Shown here piece by piece: positions 52,177 to 61,500 of a stretch of DNA of 64,000 nt. Both the position numbers and the translations under genes were made by a program. The notes below the pieces were generated by a model that was not told the DNA's origin, searched no databases, and was given only the letters and a program-made list of their open reading frames with translations. Numbering within the stretch: position 1 is the first letter of the stretch; every line of letters starts with the position of its first letter. This stretch comes from a virus, in IMG/VR virus record IMGVR_UViG_3300043399_000272, positions 62,001-126,000 of that record. One strand, written 5' to 3'.

Positions 52177-55100
52177 ATGGCCACAAGTTCAAGACAAACA
52201 AATATTTTTGGTGTAAACGATTGGAAAACAATCTACAAAAACTATAGTCAAGCTGACTTTCAGAGTTATGATTTTGAAACTATCAGAAAAACTTTTGTAG
52301 ATTACCTTCGAACCTACTATCCAGAAACGTTTAACGATTATATCGAGTCTAGCGAATATGTAGCACTCTTAGACGTAATTGCCTATATGGGGCAAGCGTT
52401 AGCGTTCCGCGGAGACTTAAACACCCGTGAAAATTTCATCGATACTGCTGAGCGTAGAGATTCTGTTATCAAGTTAGCTAATTTAGTTGGTTATACCCCT
52501 AAAAGAAATATTGCAGGCCAAGGATATTTGAAAGTATCTAGCATCTCTACAACTGAACAAATTAGAGACATTAACAATCTCAATTTAAGTAATCTTACTA
52601 TTCTCTGGAATGATCCTGCAAATCCAAATTGGCAACAGCAATTCAACACCATTATTAATGCAGCATTAATCGACTCTCAAAAATTCGGTAGTCCCGGCAA
52701 CACTAAGACAGTATTAGGTGTAAAGACTGACGAATATAGCATTGCTTTACCTGCAGGAGCTTCTCCTACAGTTCCATTTACTGCGACTGTTGACAATATT
52801 CCCATGTCATTTGAGGGAGTCAGTGTAACTACGGTTGACAGCGAAGATGTTCGTGAAGTAAGTCCAGGTATCGCTACTACGTTTAATTTATTATATAGAA
52901 ATGATAAGTTGGGGTTTGGAAGTCCAAATACAGGATTTTTTATGTACTTTAAACAAGGTACATTACAAACTTTTGATTTCTTACTAGAAGAACAAATATC
53001 AAATCAATCGGTCGCTATCAATATTGAAGGTATCAACAACACAGATACTTGGTTATATCAAACTAATAGCACAACCGGTGAGTTTATTGAATGGATAAAA
53101 GTTGACAGTGTTTATGCTAGCTCTAACTTACAAAGACTAACATCAAACAAAAAATTATTCAGCGTCAATTCAAGATCCAACGATCAAGTAAGTTATATTT
53201 TTGGTGACGGTGTTTTTAGTGAAATTCCTGTAGGAAGCTTCACATCGTATGTACGCTCTAGTAACGGGCTATCATATGTAATTGACCCTAGTGAATTCCA
53301 AAATCTAATAGTTAATCTAAACTATGTTAGCAGAAGAGGCAGAGTAGAAACATTAACTATGGCATTAACACTAGAATTACCTGTTTCAACAGCACAGGCA
53401 CGAGAAAGTTTAGCTGATATTAAACTTCGTGCTCCGCAAAGATATTACACACAAAACAGAATGGTCAACGGTGAAGACTATAATAACTTCCCGTTTACTT
53501 TGTATAGTTCTATTATAAAATCTAAAGCAATAAATCGCACTAGTATAGGAGTAAGTCGCAATTATGATTTACTTGATCCCAGCGGAAAGTATTCTAGTAC
53601 AAATGATTTTGCAGACGATGGTGCCTTATACCAAGAGTTGAATGATGGTTTCACGTTTTTTGTAGCAAATACGACAAATGATATTATTAACTTTTTAAGT
53701 GAATATCTACCAAACGTGTTGGGCGACAACCGCTCATATCAATACTATACTCAATTTTATTCTAGAAAATTAATAAATGACGCAAGCGGCGACGGCACAA
53801 TCACGTGGAATCAATCTACGAATGACGGTGGACAAAGTACTGGTTATTTTTATAACACATCAAACATTCCAGTAAACATTGGTATTTATGGTTCTAATAA
53901 CTTGAGATATGTAACAGTTGGTTCTATGATTTCGTTTACAGCGCCACCTGGGTATTACTTTGATCCAGTTGATAATCGTCTTATTGCAGGCTTACCTACA
54001 TCTAGTGATGTAACATCAATATGGACAACTGTGTCTGAAGTTATAGGCGATGGGTCTAATTCAGGTGAGGGCAATTTAAGTAACGACTCTGGTCCTGTTA
54101 TTTTAAACAATACTATACCTGACGGTGCAATTCTAACCGTAGTGATTCCTAGTTTTAGTAATACTCTAAGCAACGCATTAGTACAAGAATGCACAACTAA
54201 AATAAGACTAAATCAAAATTTCTCTTTGGTCTACAATAATTCTTTACTGATTAATCAAGAACGTTGGTCAACCAGTTCGTATTCTGATCTACAATATTTT
54301 GTAAAATTTCAAAGTGTAGGCATAGGCAGGTACTTAGTATCTTGGAGAAAGCTAACATATTACTTTGGTAGTGTAAGTGACGTTAGATTCTCATTTGATA
54401 GAGACAAAATCATTTATGATCCAGCATCCGGTAAGTTGATGCAAGATTATATTTCTGTATTGAAATCAAACTCACAACCTTCTAGTAATAGTCCATTGCC
54501 TAAAGACTTTAGGCTAAGTGTAGTTGGGCAGCTATTAGAATCTGATGGATATGTTGATGACTATTCTGTTGAGGTAAGTAATGGATACATAACCGATGTA
54601 GGAACTTTCAAAGATCCTGATTTCTTTTTAAATTTAGTTGGTTATGTAAACAATACTCGAAACACCAAATATTTTACTTTCTTTAGAAAATTAACAGACG
54701 CTAATTTATTGACTCGTTTCGAAATTGTTCCTACGAATGACATTGTGTATGGATACGGGACTCAAGCAGATATTGCGTTAGTAAAATACGAATATAGAGT
54801 AGGTCAGGTATTTTATGCAGTGCTTGAAAATAATTTCTATAGATCAGTTAATGATGCTACATCTGCAAATATAGTAAATTTAGAATTGTTAAATAACTAT
54901 GTAGCTAGAACAGGTAGACAAGGGTTCTATTTCCAGTACAAACATATTTCAAGCGAAACAACTCGTATTGATCCTGGAACTACAAACATTATTGATTTAT
55001 ATATTTTGACATCTGCATATTATACTCAATATACTAACTGGTTACGTGACGCAACCGGTACAGTTGCGGAACCTGCAAAACCAACTATTAATGAATTAAC

Positions 55101-55542
55101 GCAAACATATTATAAAGTCAATGAGTATAAAATGTTGAGCGATAGTTTAGTTGTCAATAGCGCAAAGTTCAAACCGTTATTTGGTGATAAAGCGCCACCT
55201 GAGCTACAAGCAACGATTAAGGTAATCAAATCAAGTACTACCACTGCTAGCGACAATGAAATACGTAGCGCAGTGTTAACAGAAATTAACAATTACTTTA
55301 GTATAGATAATTGGGATTTTGGTGACACGTTCTATTTTAGTGAATTAGCAGCATATCTTCACAATCAAATCGGAGATTTGATTAGCTCTGCTGTTTTAGT
55401 ACCCAACGATCCTCAACTATCTTTCGGTGATTTATACGAAATACATTCTACCCCTTATGAAATTTTTGCAAGTGCAGCACAAGGGTCAGACATTGTAGTA
55501 ATCGCAGCATTGACTCCCGCAGAGTTACAACCAAACAGTTAA
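52177..55542 (+). CDS. gp6: Baseplate wedge protein, gp6-like
   Basis: The 1121-residue protein has the N-terminus of gp6 (FETIRKTFVDYLRTYYPETFNDY, then LLDVIAYMGQALAFRGDLNTRENFI and LANLVGYTPKRN). The middle part RAPQRYYTQNRMVNGEDYNNFP is the baseplate J-like segment. The C-terminus SSAVLVPNDPQLSFGDLYEI agrees with gp6 ends. T4 gp6 has 660 residues; about 400 extra residues lie between the J-like core and the end. The ATG at 52177 is preferred over a start 30 bases upstream because a late promoter lies between them. Confidence 0.88.
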   Translation: MATSSRQTNIFGVNDWKTIYKNYSQADFQSYDFETIRKTFVDYLRTYYPETFNDYIESSEYVALLDVIAYMGQALAFRGDLNTRENFIDTAERRDSVIKLANLVGYTPKRNIAGQGYLKVSSISTTEQIRDINNLNLSNLTILWNDPANPNWQQQFNTIINAALIDSQKFGSPGNTKTVLGVKTDEYSIALPAGASPTVPFTATVDNIPMSFEGVSVTTVDSEDVREVSPGIATTFNLLYRNDKLGFGSPNTGFFMYFKQGTLQTFDFLLEEQISNQSVAINIEGINNTDTWLYQTNSTTGEFIEWIKVDSVYASSNLQRLTSNKKLFSVNSRSNDQVSYIFGDGVFSEIPVGSFTSYVRSSNGLSYVIDPSEFQNLIVNLNYVSRRGRVETLTMALTLELPVSTAQARESLADIKLRAPQRYYTQNRMVNGEDYNNFPFTLYSSIIKSKAINRTSIGVSRNYDLLDPSGKYSSTNDFADDGALYQELNDGFTFFVANTTNDIINFLSEYLPNVLGDNRSYQYYTQFYSRKLINDASGDGTITWNQSTNDGGQSTGYFYNTSNIPVNIGIYGSNNLRYVTVGSMISFTAPPGYYFDPVDNRLIAGLPTSSDVTSIWTTVSEVIGDGSNSGEGNLSNDSGPVILNNTIPDGAILTVVIPSFSNTLSNALVQECTTKIRLNQNFSLVYNNSLLINQERWSTSSYSDLQYFVKFQSVGIGRYLVSWRKLTYYFGSVSDVRFSFDRDKIIYDPASGKLMQDYISVLKSNSQPSSNSPLPKDFRLSVVGQLLESDGYVDDYSVEVSNGYITDVGTFKDPDFFLNLVGYVNNTRNTKYFTFFRKLTDANLLTRFEIVPTNDIVYGYGTQADIALVKYEYRVGQVFYAVLENNFYRSVNDATSANIVNLELLNNYVARTGRQGFYFQYKHISSETTRIDPGTTNIIDLYILTSAYYTQYTNWLRDATGTVAEPAKPTINELTQTYYKVNEYKMLSDSLVVNSAKFKPLFGDKAPPELQATIKVIKSSTTTASDNEIRSAVLTEINNYFSIDNWDFGDTFYFSELAAYLHNQIGDLISSAVLVPNDPQLSFGDLYEIHSTPYEIFASAAQGSDIVVIAALTPAELQPNS

Positions 55543-55558
55543 ATTATAGGCATAACAA

Positions 55559-58500
55559 ATGGTAACAAGAGTTCGAACAATTGATTTTCTTCCAGAAGTT
55601 TTTAAGACAAAATCAAACAGTCAATTTTTAAAGGGGTCGCTAGATCAACTAGTTCAGCAGCCTGACTTTAAAAGAATTCAAGGATACATAGGCAGTAAAT
55701 TCGGTTATGGAATTAATGCACGTGACAAATATCTAGTTGAACCTACGAAAGTGCGTTCAGATTATCAACTAGAACCTGCAGTAATATTTAAAAAGACCAA
55801 TACAAATACTGCTGTAGATTTACTAACTTATCCTGGATTGACAGATACTCTAACATTGCAGGGTTCAAATGTAACAAATGATTCAGAATTGTTTAATAAT
55901 GAATTTTATTCTTGGGATAGTTTTGTAAATCTAGATACATTGGTTAACTACGCACAGTATTATTGGTTACCAAACGGACCTGATGCAGTTCAAGTTACTA
56001 ATACTAGTTTCTTTGATAGATTAAGTCTTATAGTGACGCAAGGTTCTGCGGGATATGTAATTACTAGTCCTACGACAGTAATTGAAGGTGTCAACCCTAC
56101 TCTTACTTTAATTAGAGGTGGCACATATACATTTGCAGTTAATCAAACTGATGATTTTTGGATTCAATCAGAACCCGGCACGTCTGGCAAAAACATAACA
56201 CGATCTAATTTTAGTACAAGAGAAGTTTTAGGAGTTGAAAACAATGGCATCTCTGAAGGAACAATTACTTTTACAGTTCCAATGTCAACAGCTCAAGATA
56301 CTTGGTTGTTCCCTAATTCAATTGATATCGACTTAGCAACTACTTTAAAATGGGAAGAATTACAGGGCCTTCCTATAACCAGTAATACAAAAATCGACGG
56401 GTTAGCAGTTCAATCACTAATCGGTAAAACTGTTATATTTTACGGCACAACACCTGGTACATTAGGTGCATATAATGATTTCTACGGTGATAGTTATGAT
56501 GATGACGATTACTCAGAAACAACTTACACCGATATTACAAAACATTATTATACTATCACTGCTGCAGGTAACGTTGATTCACCTGTACTGAACCTAACAG
56601 AAACAGGTTTAATACCAGACAACACTTCTTTAAATATATTGTATGGCACAGAATACAGTGGTAGACAGTTTGTAAAAAACTCATATGCAGAAATAGTTTT
56701 AATACCTTACTTAACTGCACCATTAGATGTATTGTGGTATCAAAGTAGTAATAATCCTAACCTAGTAGGTAGAATTGAATTAGTTGATCCTATAACATTG
56801 CCTATTATTAATATCTTAGACATTTTAGGTAAAAAAACATACGTTAGCCCTAATAATGTAACATTTACTAATGGGCTAAAAGTCACATTTGTCGGTAACA
56901 TTGTTCCCGTAGAATATGCAACAGGTAGCTATTATGTTGAGGGAGTGGGATCTGCTATTGAGTTAATACCTACTGAATTCTTCGATAATCCTCCTATTAC
57001 AGAAGCTACAACACCGGACTACATCACTATTGCACGAAATAGTTTTGATAAAAATGAATGGTCACGTAGCAATCGTTGGTTCCATATCGATGTATTGAAT
57101 GCAACAATTGCATATAATGTTACTAGTCCTATTGCTTTAGAGGCTTTGGGTAATGTAAACAATCGTGCCAAGAGACCTATAATTGAATTTTATCCAAATT
57201 TAAAACTTTACAATTCTGGAACACTAAATCGTGAAAACGTGAAGTACATTAATTTTACTGTAACTGATGCATTTACGCAAGTAGCAGGAACTACAAGTTT
57301 TTATCCTGACGGTAGCACTGCACTAGTCAGTGGAGACACTATTATTTTTGCAGGTGACAATTCTGTTGATGTAAGAAATAAAATTTATGTAGCGCAAGTA
57401 TCAACAGTATCACCATCTACTCCTCCAGTGATCACCTTGAGTGAGTCACCTAACGGACAAGTTCAATTCGATCAACAAGTAACTGTTACGTCTGGTACAA
57501 CATACAAACAAAAATCATTTTATTTTGATGGGTTGAATTGGAAGCAAAGTCAAACAAAAGAAAGAAAAAATCAACCGCCTTTGTTTGATGTTTTCGACAA
57601 AAACAATAACAGTTTTGGAGATACTGAGTATTATCCTAGTACAACATTCAATGGATGTACACTGTTTGAGTATGCAACGGGATCAGGTGCAGATGATGCC
57701 GTTTTGGGATTCCCTATTAAGTACACATCAGGCAATCAGTTTGGTGACATTGTTTTCAATGCGTCACTCAATACACAAACTTTTGAATATTTAGATAACT
57801 TTACTGATACTACTTTAAATGTTGGTTCTGGTTTTGTTTTCAAATATGAAACTAGAGATAAGTTCACACGCAACATCGGATGGCAAACAACAGTTGATGA
57901 AAGTTTTCAATATCAAGTTTTCAACAAAGTTTCTACAGAGATTTCTAACTCACGATTTATTTGTGATGTTAAAGTAAATGATCCACAATCTACTGCTTGG
58001 CCAACTATTGTAGTTTATGCAAATAATTCTAGATTAGATTCATCTAAGTATACCGTTTCTACATCTACTAATAGTACAACTATAACTCTCGTGGATGACA
58101 TTGTTCTTGGATCACCTGTTGATATTTTAATTTATAGTGATCAAGTAAGCTCTGAGGGTTATTACCAAGTACCGTTTAACCTAGATCGCAACCCATTCAA
58201 TGGTGAAATCGAACAAATTCCTTTAGGTGACATTCGTGGTCATTACAAGAGTATTTTAAACAATGCTCCTGGTGTAACTGGTATAGCGTTTGGAGCCAAC
58301 AATTATAGAGATTTAGGTAATCTAATTCCTTATGGTACAAAAATAATTCAAAATAGTGCAAGCATCGTAAGTTCTGGTATGTTCTTACGAAACATATACA
58401 ATTTCTTTGATAGCTTGGCTTATAATTCTGTTCAATATACACAGTTTAAAACATTATTAGTAGACTTAGTTGTCACCAATGATTATACAAGTATGGATAG

Positions 58501-61500
58501 TACAGAGTTTGTACTAGACGACATTTTAGAAAAAGTAGCTAGTGTCAAATCAGATACAAATCCGTTTTTCTGGAGTGACATGATTCCTAATAAGGATTCA
58601 TTCTCTACAAAAAGTTACGTATTCAAATCATCAATTGATAATAGTAGATTTACACTTTCTCGTGTATATGATTTTACATCAGCAAACTACTACGGAGTGT
58701 TAGTTTACTTAACCCGCCGCGTGAATGGCCTCATGCAGCAGACACAGTTATTGAAGGATATAGATTATACTATTTCATCTACTGAAAATATTCTTACAGT
58801 CACAAAAGATTTACAATCCGGTGATTTAATTACGATTAAAGAATATGATCAAACGTATGGAAGCTATGTTCCAAATACCCCAACTAAATTAGGTTTATAT
58901 CCCAAGTATATTCCTGAAGTGATCTATGATGATTCTTATAGATATCCTACATACTTCATTCAAGGACACGATGGCTCCTTTAATAAATTATACGGTACTT
59001 ATGAAAATGGAGTACTAAATGATTTACGTGATCGTGTTTTGTTAGAGTTTGAGAAACGAGTATTCAACAACTTGAAAACTAGTAATGCGATTCCTTTAAC
59101 TTATGACGAAATCGTTCCTGGTCAATTTAGAAACGTTGGGTACACATTAGAGGAATACAACACAATGTATTCTAGTATGTTCTTAAATTGGGCTGGCGCT
59201 AACCGTATCGATTATCAAGAACATGACTATCAATCTACTAATCCATATACATTTAACTACAGGGGAGCTTCCTACAAATTCAACTCCAAAAAAATAGCTC
59301 AAGGTAGCTGGAGAGGAATATACTTGTGGCTATATGACACTATATATCCAGACACAAAACCATGGGAAATGTTAGGGTTCACTATTAAACCAGAATGGTG
59401 GGATACAAGATATGGTGTTGCTCCTTATACTAGTGGTAACACGTTCATGTGGCAAGACATTGAGAATGGATACGTTTGGAACAACGGTAACCCTTATATT
59501 AACACTCAAAGAACAAGACCGGGTTTATTGTCGATATTGCCAGTAGATAGTAACGGAGATTTAAAGTCACCGTTCGATTTTCTAATAGGAAGTTATGATG
59601 CTGATAACTTCGGTAATCCATGGATTTTGGGCGATGACGGTCCAGCCGAATACAGTTATTTAAAGAGTAGTACATGGCCATTTGATTTGATGCGCCTTGC
59701 TGCTTTAACTAATCCAGCTAAGTTTTTTGCTTTGGGAATCGATGTAGACAAATACAAATATGACAGTGAGTTCGGACAATATTTGTTTAATGGTCGATAC
59801 AGAGATTACTTGTCACTAACATCTATCTACGGTAACGGTGTCGCTGCACATAGTTACATGAATTGGTTCATTGATTACGTAAATCAGTATGAAGTAAATG
59901 GCACTGACTATGTTACTAATTTAATTGGAAACTTAGATGTTAGATTAACATATCGTCTAGCTGGATTTAGTGATAAAGATTTATTAGATTTCTTTGTTGA
60001 GAAGGGAAGTACATTAAGTAGCAATAATTCTCTATTGATTCCAGAAGATAATTACTCGATACTATTGTATGATAACCAGCCTACCGATACTATCATTTAT
60101 AGTTCTATAATAGTTCAAAAAACAACTAATGGCTATCGTGTATACGGCAACAGCCAAACAAAAACTTACTTCAAATCCTTTATTCCAAGCAGTAACGGGA
60201 TGACAACTGAGTTTACAGTAAACAATAATACAATTTATGTACCTAAGAATTACGTTGATAAAAGTGTTATTATTCCTTATGGTCACGAATTCAGTAATGT
60301 TACTGAGTTAGCTACTTTTATTAGAGGGTATGGTTTATACTTAGCGTCACAAGGACTTAAATTCACTGATATTGAAAACGGTATAGAATTATCATGGGAT
60401 CAAATGATCTATGAAACGTATTATTGGACATTAACAGGATGGGAAGTAGGAAGTACAATAAATGTCAACCCATCAGCTAGAAATATTATTATTGACAAAG
60501 AAAGTCACGTTGTTCAACCATTAACGATTGCAAAAGACAATTTTGTACTAAATCAAAACTTGTTACCAATCAACTTAAATGATCTTTATGTTTATCGTGA
60601 CGGTACTTACTTCAACGTTAAATCGTTGAATCAAGGTGATAGTCTATCATTTATCACTGCAAACACTAGTACCATTGAACACGTTGTCGTATTTGACAAT
60701 GAAACTATTTTCAATGACGTAATTTATAACCTTACCACCGGTCTAAGACAACAGCGTATGTATGTTAAAGGATCTAAAACCGCTGAATGGAATGGTACAG
60801 TTAATGCTGCAGGTTTTATCATTAACCAAGATAACATCCAAGAATGGCAACAAAATACAAAATACACTAAAGGTACTATTGTTAAATTCAAGAATGATTA
60901 CTATATCGCTAACGAAGTGGTAATTATCCCTAGTCCTACTTTTGATTATACTAAGTGGTTAAAAACTTCTTACGACATGATTCAAAAGGGCTTATTGCCT
61001 AATCCAAGTACACGTGCATATGAAAGCACATTGTACTATGACACAACTAACCCCAATTTAGAATCAGATGCTGATTTATTAGCATTTTCTTTGATTGGTT
61101 TTAGACCTAGACAATATTTTGCTCAAGCTAACCTAGACGATGCAACACAGGTAAACTTGTACAAGAATATGATTGAGGTTAAAGGAACTGTTAGCGGAGT
61201 AACGCAGCTTGAAGGAATTAATCTACAAGAAAATACATTAAATTATGATGTACACGAAAACTGGGCTATTAAAGTTACTGAGTTTGGCGGTATATTGAAT
61301 CAAAACTTCATAGAAATCACACTTGATGAAACTGCATTAACTGGCAACCCTAGTATTGCTTCTATAGTTGATAGAAATACAGTAGAAGGAACACAACAAG
61401 CTATACCATTATATAATATCAAAAATTATGGCAGACCAGTAACATCAGTAGATATCCTTCCTACTATCCCACAAGGACGTAATACTAGATTACCCTCAGC